Source: Dorea sp. D27 | Lineage (GTDB): Bacteria > Bacillota > Clostridia > Lachnospirales > Lachnospiraceae | Reading direction: 5' to 3' | DNA: 64,000 bases | NCBI RefSeq assembly: GCF_001185345.1 | Contig: NZ_KQ236744.1 | Span: 615,432-679,431 of the forward strand | Shown: positions 9,786-19,114 of the stretch, piece after piece | Layout of the letters: every line of letters starts with the position of its first letter | How positions within the stretch are numbered: position 1 is the first letter of the stretch | Made by a program: the position numbers and the translations under genes | The notes under the pieces: generated by a model | The model's database searches: none | What the model saw: only the letters and a program-made list of their open reading frames with translations | What the model was told of the DNA's origin: nothing

Positions 9786-9812
9786 ATGTTACATAGCATG
9801 CGTATTCGATAA
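9786..9812 (+). CDS. Eight-residue leader peptide (MLHSMRIR)
   Basis: ATG at 9786 follows a GGGGG ribosome site (9773-9777), with stop TAA at 9810-9812. Its coding sequence (TAGCATGCG, 9794-9803) can pair with TGCGTATGCTA further down (about 9874-9884). Ribosome stalling on the leader would therefore change downstream folding. Short MLC/MLH leader peptides with this layout are known ahead of inducible tet ribosome-protection genes; the assignment here is by resemblance. Confidence 0.65.
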   Translation: MLHSMRIR

Positions 9813-9823
9813 GCATTGAAATC

Positions 9824-10001
9824 AAAAAAGATTTTTCCCATTTTCAATATGGGCTTTTTTGTCATGCTTATTTTGCGTATGCTATACAACAAAACTAACG
9901 ATGTATAGACATAGTATAAAAACTATGCCTTAATTTTGTTGTAGTGTTATATGTATAAATGCAGGTCAATGCTCATGTTGAGAATTGACCTGTATTTTTT
10001 T
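9824..10001 (+). promoter_or_regulatory. Transcription attenuator: two terminator hairpins and an intervening long stem
   Basis: Hairpin 1 (9824-9860) has stem AAAAAAG...CCCAT / ATGGG...CTTTTTT with a T-run. A long imperfect stem spans 9885-9943 (TACAACAAAACTAA with TTAATTTTGTTGTA, inner ATAGT/ACTAT). Hairpin 3 (9962-9992) is CAGGTCAAT / ATTGACCTG followed by TATTTTTTT. These lie between the leader peptide and the first structural gene. Together with the complementary leader segment they indicate translation-dependent antitermination, induced when ribosomes stall. Confidence 0.72.
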
Positions 10002-10020
10002 GCACAAAAGGAGAAATATT

Positions 10021-10206
10021 ATGCTTGAAAAATATTGGATAAAATGTCCAATTTGTAACGGAAAGACGAGGGTTCAAGTATTTTATAATACGGTATTAAG
10101 AAATTTTCCTCTTTTCTGCCCTAAATGTAAATTAACACATATCATTGATGTTGAAAAATTAGAAATCATAATCAAAAACTCTGAAAAACAAAAGGAAGGA
10201 TATTAA
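10021..10206 (+). CDS. Cysteine-rich KTR protein
   Basis: A 61-residue protein starting at ATG 10021, preceded by AGGAGAAATATT. The sequence CPICNGKTRVQVFYNTVLRNFPLFCPKCK shows two CxxC knuckles and the KTR signature. This family is often the small gene next to tet(M/O/W)-type genes in Firmicutes ICEs. Here it directly precedes, and ends at, the radical SAM gene start with no gap, so the two are probably translated together. The function of the family is unknown; zinc binding is likely. Confidence 0.8.
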   Translation: MLEKYWIKCPICNGKTRVQVFYNTVLRNFPLFCPKCKLTHIIDVEKLEIIIKNSEKQKEGY

Positions 10207-11196
10207 ATGAAACACTTACCTAAAAGTACACTTACGGAAATATTGAATGACCCATACGGATTTACTTACAAAGAAATGTCGGAAGTAATTGGAGAGGATA
10301 AAGCAAGAGCCTTATATGCGGAATTGTATAAACAGCCATTTCACAAAAAAAATCTATCAATATCAACAAAAAAAGTCTATAAAAGTAGCGATACTGAAAA
10401 GTATGTTTATGAATTGAAAGACAACAGGTATATCGAAACGGTTTTTATTAAACGGCGAGATGGTGGGACTGTTTGCGTAAGTACGCAAGTTGGTTGTTCT
10501 GTTGGCTGTATTTTTTGTGAGTCCGGACGCAATGGTTTCGTTCGTAATCTAACACCATCTGAAATTGTGCAACAGGTCATATTGATACGTCAAAAAGTAA
10601 ATCGTATCGTTTTTATGGGAATGGGAGAACCTTTATTCAATTACGACAACTTGATTGCAGCAATCCATATTCTTCGAGATAGAAATGGACTTAACTTTCC
10701 AACCGACGGCATTACCGTATCAACAGTTGGTCCAGTTAATCAATTAAAAAAATTGCGCGAAGAACATCTAAAAATTCAGTTGACAATATCTTTACATGCA
10801 GCAACACAGGCTGCGAGAAACTGCATCATTCCTCATATGCACATGTACGCTATTGAAGATGTTGTTAAGCAAGCATTGTCCTATTCACAAAGGCATAATC
10901 GAAAAGTGGTATTTGCGTATTTGCTTTTACCAGGTATAAATGACCGTTCCTCAGATATAAGGCAACTTGCAAAATGGTTTAAGGGCAAAAATGTTATGAT
11001 TAACGTGCTGCAATACAACCCGACGAGTAATTCAAAAATTAGAGCACCACAAAAACAAGAAATGGTTGCGTTCAAACATCAATTAGAGCAAACAGGACTT
11101 GAAGTTACCATGAGAGTTTCTCATGGTAGAGAGATTAAAGCAGCTTGTGGACAGTTAGCTAATACATATAATAAAGCCAAAAAACAACAAAAATAA
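10207..11196 (+). CDS. RlmN/Cfr-like radical SAM 23S rRNA methyltransferase
   Basis: The 329-residue protein has the radical SAM motif C-x3-C-x2-C (CSVGCIFCES) at about residues 97-104. The family motif RNLTPSEIVQQV follows, then FMGMGEPLFNYDN, and the C-terminal methyl-carrier cysteine in AACGQL at about residue 314. Family members methylate A2503 of 23S rRNA at C2 (RlmN) or C8 (Cfr, giving multidrug resistance). Which applies here cannot be decided by eye. Its AT-rich composition differs from the ICE backbone. Location on an ICE behind an attenuated promoter favours an inducible ribosome-modification or resistance role over housekeeping RlmN. Confidence 0.85.
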   Translation: MKHLPKSTLTEILNDPYGFTYKEMSEVIGEDKARALYAELYKQPFHKKNLSISTKKVYKSSDTEKYVYELKDNRYIETVFIKRRDGGTVCVSTQVGCSVGCIFCESGRNGFVRNLTPSEIVQQVILIRQKVNRIVFMGMGEPLFNYDNLIAAIHILRDRNGLNFPTDGITVSTVGPVNQLKKLREEHLKIQLTISLHAATQAARNCIIPHMHMYAIEDVVKQALSYSQRHNRKVVFAYLLLPGINDRSSDIRQLAKWFKGKNVMINVLQYNPTSNSKIRAPQKQEMVAFKHQLEQTGLEVTMRVSHGREIKAACGQLANTYNKAKKQQK

Positions 11197-11227
11197 TTTA
11201 ATTAAAAGAGCCAGACGCACAGACGCA

Positions 11228-11276
11228 GAGCCGATAATATGCAGTTTGAAATACTGCTGTTATCGGCTCTTTTTTG
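11228..11276 (+). terminator. Rho-independent terminator of the cargo operon
   Basis: The stem GAGCCGATAA / TTATCGGCTC has an internal GCAG/CTGC pair and is followed by TTTTTTG. It marks the right end of the AT-rich cargo. Confidence 0.9.
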
Positions 11277-11446
11277 ATTTAATTTGTGCCCCCAATAACC
11301 ATATTGGAGCAAAATCAGAACTGTTGCTTGTCGTTCTTTGATTTCCGCAGCAGCTTTGAAAAACCAAAGCCGCCGTTTCTTTTTATCTTCTAATGAAATG
11401 ACGCGGTATCACTGTTAAAAGCGGCGGCTAAAAGGAGGTAGCCGCC

Positions 11447-11557
11447 ATGAAGCACATACCATATCGACAAAATCCGACGGTCATTGACACATCAAAAAAA
11501 GCCCGACCACCGCCGGGGAAAACTACGTCTATCAATATGAACTGTCTAATCATCTGA
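11447..11557 (+). CDS. Short ORF with strong ribosome site, possibly a truncated gene
   Basis: A 36-residue frame (MKHIPYRQNPTVIDTSKKAR...) begins 11447 behind AAAGGAGGTAGCCGCC. From about residue 24 a different frame (GENYVYQYELSNHLNTAYNT) looks more protein-like, which suggests a frameshifted or decayed small gene. The 11277-11446 region before it holds no other recognisable gene. Function unknown. Confidence 0.35.
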   Translation: MKHIPYRQNPTVIDTSKKARPPPGKTTSINMNCLII

Positions 11558-11732
11558 ATACCGCTTACAATACCTATACGTCTGTCCGGGCTTTTCGGAC
11601 AGGCGTATTTTGCTGCTCAAAAAATTTTTTGAAAAAAATCCGAAAATCTTCGGCGTTTTTTTCAAAAGGCAGTATTGCCCCGCGAAAAGGGGGAAGCACC
11701 ACCAACTTTCCAACGAGAAAGGGGGTGAGAAT

Positions 11733-12164
11733 GTGGAACCTAATCGCAGGGAGTTTATAAAACAGTGCGCTTTCCAGAAGTTTTGTAATACGGTACTGCA
11801 CAATGAAGCGTGTGACGCTCACAAAGAGCTGCACAGGCATAAGGCAAGGGAGATTACCTTTTCCGACTTGACCTTAGAAGAAGCGCGGCAGCTTCATACC
11901 TTTGATGAATATTTCAAAGGGGAAATCGCCTTTGAAAGAGCCGGGAAGAAAATCACGCCGAAGCTGCTTCTTGAAGCAATCCGTACTTTGCCGGAAGAAA
12001 AGCGCAAAGCCGTACTCCTGTACTATTTCGAGGGAATGAACGACACCGAGATTGCGGAGCTGTTCGATACGTCGAGAAGCACGATACAGTACAGGCGGAC
12101 AAGCTCTTTTGAGCTGCTAAAAAAATATCTGGAGGAAAATGCTGATGAATGGGACGAATGGTAA
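11733..12164 (+). CDS. Sigma-70-like regulator (Tn916 Orf7-type)
   Basis: A 143-residue protein. The C-terminal sigma region 4-like HTH is ALLYYFEGMNDTEIAELFDTSRSTIQYRRTSSFELLKKYL. The start is taken at GTG 11733, because AAAGGGGGTGAGAAT lies just upstream; a longer in-frame reading to 11610 runs through low-complexity Phe/Lys sequence. In Tn916, Orf7/Orf8 act together to raise conjugation gene transcription; the same pair is present here. It overlaps the next gene by 26 bp. Confidence 0.82.
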   Translation: MEPNRREFIKQCAFQKFCNTVLHNEACDAHKELHRHKAREITFSDLTLEEARQLHTFDEYFKGEIAFERAGKKITPKLLLEAIRTLPEEKRKAVLLYYFEGMNDTEIAELFDTSRSTIQYRRTSSFELLKKYLEENADEWDEW

Positions 12165-12405
12165 CGAACCCGGCTACCCGGAAAAAGCCCTTGTTCCCTA
12201 TCCTGTCATTTTGGCAGCGACAAAGGGCGACCCGGACGCTATGAAGATTGTCTTGCAGCATTTCAGCGGCTACATAGCCCGCCTCTCCATGCGGAAGCTG
12301 TACGACGAGCGCGGGAACGTCTATTTTGGCGTAGACCACGACATTCGGGAACGGCTGCAAGCAAAACTGATGATGGCTGTCCTCACCTTTAAGGCAGAGG
12401 AATAA
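12139..12405 (+). CDS. Orf8-like helix-turn-helix (HTH_16) ICE protein
   Basis: An 88-residue protein. The family pattern YPVILAATKGDPDAMKIVLQHFSGYIARLSMRKLYDERGNVYFGVD is the classical Tn916 Orf8 layout, ending in LMMAVLTFKAEE. ATG 12139 or 12145 may be used. It is translated from within the end of the sigma-like gene, so the two regulators are made together. It is a likely coactivator of transfer-gene expression. Confidence 0.82.
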   Translation: MLMNGTNGNEPGYPEKALVPYPVILAATKGDPDAMKIVLQHFSGYIARLSMRKLYDERGNVYFGVDHDIRERLQAKLMMAVLTFKAEE

Positions 12406-12419
12406 ACCGCAGCGGCGGG

Positions 12420-12800
12420 ACGCTTTCTCTCTCCCCCTTTTCCGTTCCGCTGCTGACGCGGCAGCAAAGCCATTCTGAACCTTGACAAAGAAAGCGGCGC
12501 AAGATAACGGCGGCGCAGCATAGGGCAAATCGGATACGTTCCTTTTGCGCCGAGCCATACGGTGGGTGCGCCATGACGCTATCCGGGTGAGGTTATCCCC
12601 GCCCGGACAGCCGAGCGACCAACACCGCGCCGGAAAGCAAGTGTAGCGGCTTGCGGGCGACGACACGCAAAATATACAATGATACTTCCTTACAGCCACA
12701 GTCCGAGCGTTAAGAGCGTCGCAGGCAATGGGTAGGGCTGCATGAGAACCATGCCGGGGTGAAATTCCCATGAGGTTATGCTAATAACCGTCCGATTAAA
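12420..12800 (+). ncRNA. Gene-free structured region, candidate ncRNA
   Basis: No convincing ORF occurs between 12406 and 12879. The segment carries a series of local stems: TCCGGG/CCCGGA (12582-12607), GCAAG/CTTGC within CGCC...GGCG (about 12628-12659), GCATG/CATGC (12740-12754), GGG/CCC (about 12756-12769), and GGTTA/TAACC (12774-12789). The strand is assumed from the flanking plus-strand genes. It could be a regulatory RNA or a cis-acting DNA site. I do not match it to a named RNA family. Confidence 0.4.
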
Positions 12801-12879
12801 GCCTTTGTTTTCTTGAATAGTGGACTTGCTGCTATTCATAGACTGTATTATATGTTTGCGAAAGAAAGGGGGATTTTCT

Positions 12880-13047
12880 TTGACGCAAAACCAGACGCCC
12901 GTTACCACAACGGAGCATAAAATCGGAAAAGTTACTTACCTTGTATGTTCGTCCGCAAGTGAACGCGCAACGGACACACTGGATAAAAAGATAAAGAAGC
13001 TCATTCGCAAGGACATGGAGCTGAACCCCGCAAACGCCCGGAAATAG
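12880..13047 (+). CDS. TnpW-type transposon protein
   Basis: A small protein of 55 residues from a TTG start at 12880, preceded by AAAGGGGG; an ATG at 12820 without a good site would add 20 residues. The core TEHKIGKVTYLVCSSASERATDTLDKKIKKLIRKDME matches TnpW proteins. These regularly precede large serine recombinases and share the I-G-TTY-V pattern and D-KI-RLIRNDM end. It lies about 100 bp upstream of recombinase A. A role in excision control is inferred only. Confidence 0.75.
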   Translation: MTQNQTPVTTTEHKIGKVTYLVCSSASERATDTLDKKIKKLIRKDMELNPANARK

Positions 13048-13102
13048 GGCGTTTCTTCACATTTTATACATGACACAGGCAGCGGTATGTGGTATAATAT
13101 AG

Positions 13103-14824
<1,722 letters not shown>

Positions 14825-14837
14825 CATACATCAAAAA

Positions 14838-14884
14838 GAGGTAAGATAACACCCTCTGCAAAAAAGGTATCGTTATCTTACCTC
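14838..14884 (+). terminator. 13-bp perfect inverted repeat at the right end of element A
   Basis: GAGGTAAGATAAC (14838-14850) pairs with GTTATCTTACCTC (14872-14884). It can terminate the recombinase transcript, and it lies directly against the junction with the disrupted gene. It may therefore also be part of the attachment site. Confidence 0.7.
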
Positions 14885-14885
14885 A

Positions 14886-14977
14886 ACAAAGCTGGTCCCT
14901 GAGAAGCCATCGTCCACGAAGAACCGGGTATTCCGGAATCCATGGTCGGCGGCGTATTTACTGAGCAGGGCTTTCTG
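14886..14977 (-). pseudogene. Internal fragment of a large serine recombinase (element C integrase)
   Basis: Read on the minus strand this encodes QKALLSKYAADHGFRN followed by [14 protein letters not shown], the standard sequence after the catalytic N-terminus of these recombinases. The upstream half appears at 35911-36003 (-), ending ...SNSITNQ. The two join in frame at CA(G/A). On the other side the gene is cut after GTSF by element A. It is therefore a remnant interrupted on both sides. Confidence 0.8.
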
Positions 14978-15042
14978 AGACGAGATTTGTCAAGGTTATT
15001 TTCTCCCGCTGAATACAAATGTCCAACTTTACTGTGAATAGC

Positions 15043-15261
15043 TCAGATATAATAAACACAGAGCCGCAGAATGGCCAGGGTTGCCATCACCGCCGCAATG
15101 ATTAGGATGGTGTTTCGGTTTTCTCCGGCCACTCCGATGTCAATCATACTGGCCAGGGCAGTAGGCAGCAGCATGGCTGTCACAGCGGAGAGCAGCATCA
15201 GCGCCAAGAGGGCGGCCACATGCTTTCCGCTGAGTTTTACACGGGAAAAAATCGTACCCAT
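15043..15261 (-). pseudogene. N-terminal fragment of an ABC exporter
   Basis: About 72 residues from ATG 15261 (AAAGGAAAACT ahead). The sequence MGTIFSRVKLSGKH leads into one membrane helix (ALLALMLLSAVTAMLLPTAL) and ASMIDIGVAGENRNTILIIA, the first part of a type 1 ABC transmembrane domain. It stops at LCVYYI with no ATPase domain, about 65 bp from the proposed left end of element B. It is divergent from the TetR gene and was probably its original target operon before deletion. Confidence 0.72.
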
Positions 15262-15297
15262 AGTTTTCCTTTCTGCTCGTCGTACTCGCATTTTAGC

Positions 15298-15356
15298 TTG
15301 ACAGGGCAAATAGCAAATGATAGTATAAATGAAACGATAGTATCATAGATGCTATG
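15298..15356 (+). promoter_or_regulatory. Promoter and palindromic operator of the TetR/lipid operon
   Basis: TTGACA (15298-15303), a 17-bp spacer and TAGTAT (15321-15326) are followed by the dyad CATAG-ATG-CTATG (15344-15356). The TetR coding start is about 100 bp downstream and the ABC fragment diverges to the left. A self-regulated divergent control region is likely. Confidence 0.55.
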
Positions 15357-15452
15357 AATATCACAGAAGCAGGCGTTGTCAATAGTCCGAGCGAAAGTGG
15401 AACAAATGACAATCCTTGTTTCAATGATACGCAATTAAAGGAGACGTTTCTT

Positions 15453-15980
15453 ATGCGAAGGACAACGGCTACAACAGACTATCTGAAAGAATGTATGGGT
15501 ACAGCGTTGCTGGAACTAATGAAAGAAAAACCCATTGAAAAAATCAGTATTGAGGAGATGACTGCCAAGGCAGATGTAGGTCGCTCCACTTATTTCCGTT
15601 ATTTCAAAAGTAAAGATGAAGTTCTGTCTTTCAAAATCACATGTCTGTGGAAGCGCTTTTCCGACGAACACGGTGCTACCAACTTCGCCACTGGTAGTTA
15701 TGACGGCATCAGGCTGTTTTTTGAATTTTGCCTTTCCACTCGTCCTATTTGTGATCTGCTCTACTCAGCTGATTGCCAATATGTGATTCTAAACTTCTAT
15801 TTACAAGAAGCGGCATCCATTGTCGCTAATGCCGATGCCAAAACGCACTACTTTATCCAATTTATTACATATGGATTGTTTGGGCTTATGAATGCGTGGG
15901 TATTACGAGGCTATAAAGAAACCCCACAGGAAATGGCACAAATAGTTTGCGATTGGGAAGCATCTTCGGAGGAGAAATAA
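15453..15980 (+). CDS. TetR/AcrR-family regulator
   Basis: A 175-residue protein. The N-terminal HTH (KPIEKISIEEMTAKADVGRSTYFRYFKSKDEVL) is followed by an effector-binding helical domain. The start at 15453 has AAAGGAG upstream; in-frame ATG 15354 is less likely. It lies 19 bp upstream of the cardiolipin synthase gene in the same direction and diverges from a broken ABC exporter. It probably senses a membrane-active ligand or lipid and controls its operon. Confidence 0.85.
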   Translation: MRRTTATTDYLKECMGTALLELMKEKPIEKISIEEMTAKADVGRSTYFRYFKSKDEVLSFKITCLWKRFSDEHGATNFATGSYDGIRLFFEFCLSTRPICDLLYSADCQYVILNFYLQEAASIVANADAKTHYFIQFITYGLFGLMNAWVLRGYKETPQEMAQIVCDWEASSEEK

Positions 15981-15999
15981 CATAGAGGGGGGTAAACAT

Positions 16000-17517
16000 A
16001 TGGGAAAAATCATTCGACGCATTCTAACAATTATTCCAGCGGTGGCTTTACAATCGCTCTGGCTTTTGCTGTTGATGAAATGGCTGACCCCTTACGCACC
16101 GATTATTGTGTCACTGCTTTCCGTTGCAGCGTTTTTCTTGGTGGTATTTATTATTATAAAGAGAGATGAAACCGCTTATAAATTGCTTTGGCTGCTGGTT
16201 ATTCTGTCACTACCTTTGGTAGGAGCGTTACTATATCTGCTCTTTGGAAATAAACGGACGGCCCGCCCTCTAAAAAGGCGCTTGCAGCAAGTTCAAAAGA
16301 GTTGCAATCCGCAGCCTCTTCCAATAAAAGAAGCGCCCTTTGACGGCGAAAAACGCATGGGGCAAACAGTGCGGTGGCTGGAAGAAAAAACGCAATATCC
16401 GATGTGTGCAGTTGAGCAGGTTCGTTACTATCCGTTGGGCGATAATATGTTCCCTGATATGCTTGCCGATTTGAAAAATGCAAGAAACTCGATTTACGTA
16501 GAATACTTCATTATTGAGCCGGGGCATATGTGGGACGCAATCGTGAACGAACTGGAAGTAAAAATGGAGCAGGGCGTTGATGTACGTGTGATATACGATG
16601 ATCTTGGCAGTATTTCTTCGTTCAATTTCAGTAATGTCCGTGAACTGAAAAAGAAAGGCATTCCATGTATTCCTTTTAATCCTTTCCTTGCCTTAAAAGG
16701 AACTGCAAACTATCGCGATCATCGCAAAATGCTGATTATTGACAACGAAGTTGCTTATAGCGGAGGTATCAACTTATCAGATCGGTATATCAATTTGGAA
16801 CATCCCTATGGACACTGGAAGGACACAGGCTTTCGGATTACTGGTGAGCCAGTAAAAAATTTTACCCATATGTTCTTGACCTTTTGGAACGCATTTTCGC
16901 TGGAAAAAGAAGCAGGACAGCTTGCAATGCCCACATATCCCAAAAGGTATCCTGCGCCGCCGCACACATTTGATGGTTATGTGCTTAGTTACTACGATTC
17001 GCCCCTTAACCATGAAGCTACCAGTAATCAGCTCTTTATTGACTTGCTTTCTCAAAGCACGGATTACGCATGGTTTTTTACACCGTATCTTATGCTTGGC
17101 GATGACTTGATGGATGCAATGATTTCCGCTGCTCAACGTGGTGTAGACGTGCGGATCATTATGCCCGGCATCCCTGATAAGAAGCTGATTTTCCGTATGT
17201 CTCGGAGCTTTTATCAGGTGTTGCTGACTGGCGGCATCAAGATTTATGAGTATACTCCCGGCTTCGTTCATGCAAAGAGCTTTGTATCAGACGACAAAGT
17301 TGCGACGATAGGAACTGTCAATCTGGACTACCGCAGTCTCTTTCTCCACTTTGAAAACAATTCGTTCTTTTATCGTTCCAGTATTATTGCAGCAATAAAG
17401 GACGATTTCATCGCTACACAGGCAAAATGTAAAGAGGTAAAGCCCTATGATATGAAACATTATTCGCGCCGCTGGGTCGTAGATGGTGTCCTTCGTATTT
17501 TCGCACCGCTATGTTGA
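16000..17517 (+). CDS. cls: Cardiolipin synthase (PLD superfamily)
   Basis: The 505-residue membrane protein would condense two phosphatidylglycerols to cardiolipin. The N-terminus has two to three transmembrane helices (about residues 8-75, PLDc_N type). Two HKD motifs follow: DHRKMLIIDNEVAYSGG at about residue 243 and HAKSFVSDDKVATIGTVNLDYRS at about residue 423. The start follows AGAGGGGGGTAAACAT. In this operon it is grouped with a glycosyltransferase and PAP2 protein, pointing to co-ordinated remodelling of the membrane lipids. Confidence 0.9.
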   Translation: MGKIIRRILTIIPAVALQSLWLLLLMKWLTPYAPIIVSLLSVAAFFLVVFIIIKRDETAYKLLWLLVILSLPLVGALLYLLFGNKRTARPLKRRLQQVQKSCNPQPLPIKEAPFDGEKRMGQTVRWLEEKTQYPMCAVEQVRYYPLGDNMFPDMLADLKNARNSIYVEYFIIEPGHMWDAIVNELEVKMEQGVDVRVIYDDLGSISSFNFSNVRELKKKGIPCIPFNPFLALKGTANYRDHRKMLIIDNEVAYSGGINLSDRYINLEHPYGHWKDTGFRITGEPVKNFTHMFLTFWNAFSLEKEAGQLAMPTYPKRYPAPPHTFDGYVLSYYDSPLNHEATSNQLFIDLLSQSTDYAWFFTPYLMLGDDLMDAMISAAQRGVDVRIIMPGIPDKKLIFRMSRSFYQVLLTGGIKIYEYTPGFVHAKSFVSDDKVATIGTVNLDYRSLFLHFENNSFFYRSSIIAAIKDDFIATQAKCKEVKPYDMKHYSRRWVVDGVLRIFAPLC

Positions 17518-17524
17518 GGTTTTT

Positions 17525-17986
17525 ATGAAGCATTTTCTTATGTGTCTGCTATATATCGCGGCGTTAGGGGTTCTCTCCTTTGTAGTGGGGCGCTTGATCC
17601 CGAAGCATTGGTTTCACGCCGATCGTTTTCCTTGGGTCTGCCACCCGGCAGAGCAAAAACTATGGAAGCGGCTTCATGTTCGGAAATGGCAGGCAAAGAT
17701 CCCCGATATGAGCCGCATATTCGTTAAAATCATGCCGGAAAAGAAACTGACAAAGGAAAACTATGAGAACTTGCCGCGCATGATAGAAGAAACTTGCGTG
17801 GCAGAGTGGACACATATTCTGTTGTCTATCGCCGGTCTTGGACTGCTGAAAATATGGTCCGGTGTTGGCGGGGTATGTATAACGATTATCTACATTGTGC
17901 TGGGTAATTTGCCGTTTATTGTTGTCCAGCGCTATAATCGCCCACGCCTGCAAAAGCTGTTTGCTATGCAGCAAAGGAAAAAATAG
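17525..17986 (+). CDS. CrtO-like (glycosyl-diaponeurosporenoate acyltransferase-type) membrane protein
   Basis: A 153-residue protein with an N-terminal helix (LLYIAALGVLSFVVGRLIP) and the pattern HWFHADRFPWVCHPAEQKLWKRLHVRKWQAKIPDMS. The W-LHVRKWK-P-P family core is seen in CrtO-like proteins. Two further hydrophobic helices sit near the C-terminus. No carotenoid genes are nearby, so the substrate is more likely another glycolipid. It is 7 bp after cls and 9 bp before the glycosyltransferase. Confidence 0.7.
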   Translation: MKHFLMCLLYIAALGVLSFVVGRLIPKHWFHADRFPWVCHPAEQKLWKRLHVRKWQAKIPDMSRIFVKIMPEKKLTKENYENLPRMIEETCVAEWTHILLSIAGLGLLKIWSGVGGVCITIIYIVLGNLPFIVVQRYNRPRLQKLFAMQQRKK

Positions 17987-17995
17987 GAGATTCAA

Positions 17996-19114
17996 ATGCA
18001 AACACTAATTCTAAGCTGCAACACTGGCGCAGGGCATAACTCCTGTGCGCAAGCAGTTCAGGAAGCCTACCACTCTCGCGGAGAAATCTGCAATATTACA
18101 GATTCTTTGCAGTTTATTTCAGAAAAAGCATCCACGTTTATTTCTAATTGGCATACCCGAATTTACCGCCATGCTCCAAGGCTTTTTGATGCTGGGTATC
18201 AGCGTGCGGAATCTCACGAAGATATTTTTTGTGAGGGAACGCCGATCTATAAGCTACTTTCCTCCGGCGCAGAGCGGATGTATCAATACATCCGCTCTGC
18301 AGGCTACGATAATATTATCTGTACTCATGTATTCCCAGCCTTGGCGTTGACAGAAATGCGCCGACAGCACCCATGCTTACAGCTTGTAACGAGCCACATT
18401 TCTACAGACTATACCTGCGCTCCCTGCACAGCGGATTCTGCGCTGGACTGGTATTTCATTCCGTCCACTTCGCTGTTAGGTGAGTTTGAACAATGTGGAC
18501 TTCAACCTCAAAAGCTGATCGCCAGTGGAATCCCTGTGCGGCAGCAATTCTACCAGCGTGTGTCACAAGAAGCAGGAAAAGCCAACGCCGGAATCTCTCC
18601 TGCTCATCAACATATTTTAATGATGTGCGGTAGCATGGGCTGCGGTCCAATGGAGGAGATTATATCGTATCTCTGCCCTTACCTCACAACAGAACAAGAA
18701 CTTAGTGTTGTATGCGGCACAAATGATGATTTACGCAAAAAACTCCAAAAAAGGACAGAAAAGTATTCTCAAGTTCATGTTCTGGGAACCGTCAATAATG
18801 TGCCGCAGCTCATGCAAGCCTCAGACCTATTCCTGACAAAGCCCGGAGGTCTAAGTACATCTGAGGCAATGGCGGCAGAGTTACCAATGGTGCTTATCGA
18901 TGCAGTGGCTGGCTGCGAGACACATAATCTGAATTTTTTTCTGCGTAATGGAATGGCCGTCACAGCCAATACGCCAAAAGCAATCGCAGACACCACAATA
19001 AAAACGCTAAATGCCCCAGTGCTTCTTTCTAAAATGCGCGCGGCAATGCGGTCGCAGACGGAATGTACGGCAGCCGATAAAATCTATGAATGGATATACA
19101 GTCATGCAAAGTAA
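17996..19114 (+). CDS. MGDG-synthase/UgtP-type glycosyltransferase
   Basis: The 372-residue cytosolic/peripheral GT would transfer sugar to diacylglycerol or a related lipid. The N-terminal GAGHNSCAQAV motif is diagnostic of the monogalactosyldiacylglycerol-synthase family. The C-terminal nucleotide-sugar-binding motif TKPGGLSTSEAMAAELPMVLIDAVAGCE spans about residues 280-307. Its neighbours cls, PAP2 and the CrtO-like gene support glycolipid synthesis. The donor sugar cannot be told from sequence. Confidence 0.85.
   Translation: MQTLILSCNTGAGHNSCAQAVQEAYHSRGEICNITDSLQFISEKASTFISNWHTRIYRHAPRLFDAGYQRAESHEDIFCEGTPIYKLLSSGAERMYQYIRSAGYDNIICTHVFPALALTEMRRQHPCLQLVTSHISTDYTCAPCTADSALDWYFIPSTSLLGEFEQCGLQPQKLIASGIPVRQQFYQRVSQEAGKANAGISPAHQHILMMCGSMGCGPMEEIISYLCPYLTTEQELSVVCGTNDDLRKKLQKRTEKYSQVHVLGTVNNVPQLMQASDLFLTKPGGLSTSEAMAAELPMVLIDAVAGCETHNLNFFLRNGMAVTANTPKAIADTTIKTLNAPVLLSKMRAAMRSQTECTAADKIYEWIYSHAK

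Noticed and set aside
9985..10206. Longer start (MTCIFLHKRR...) for the KTR protein
   Set aside because: It starts inside the terminator stem and has no ribosome site, whereas ATG 10021 has AGGAG.
12560..12800. Group II intron suspected from GTGCGCC and multiple hairpins
   Set aside because: No domain V hairpin and no intron-encoded reverse transcriptase; sequence after the motif does not fit.
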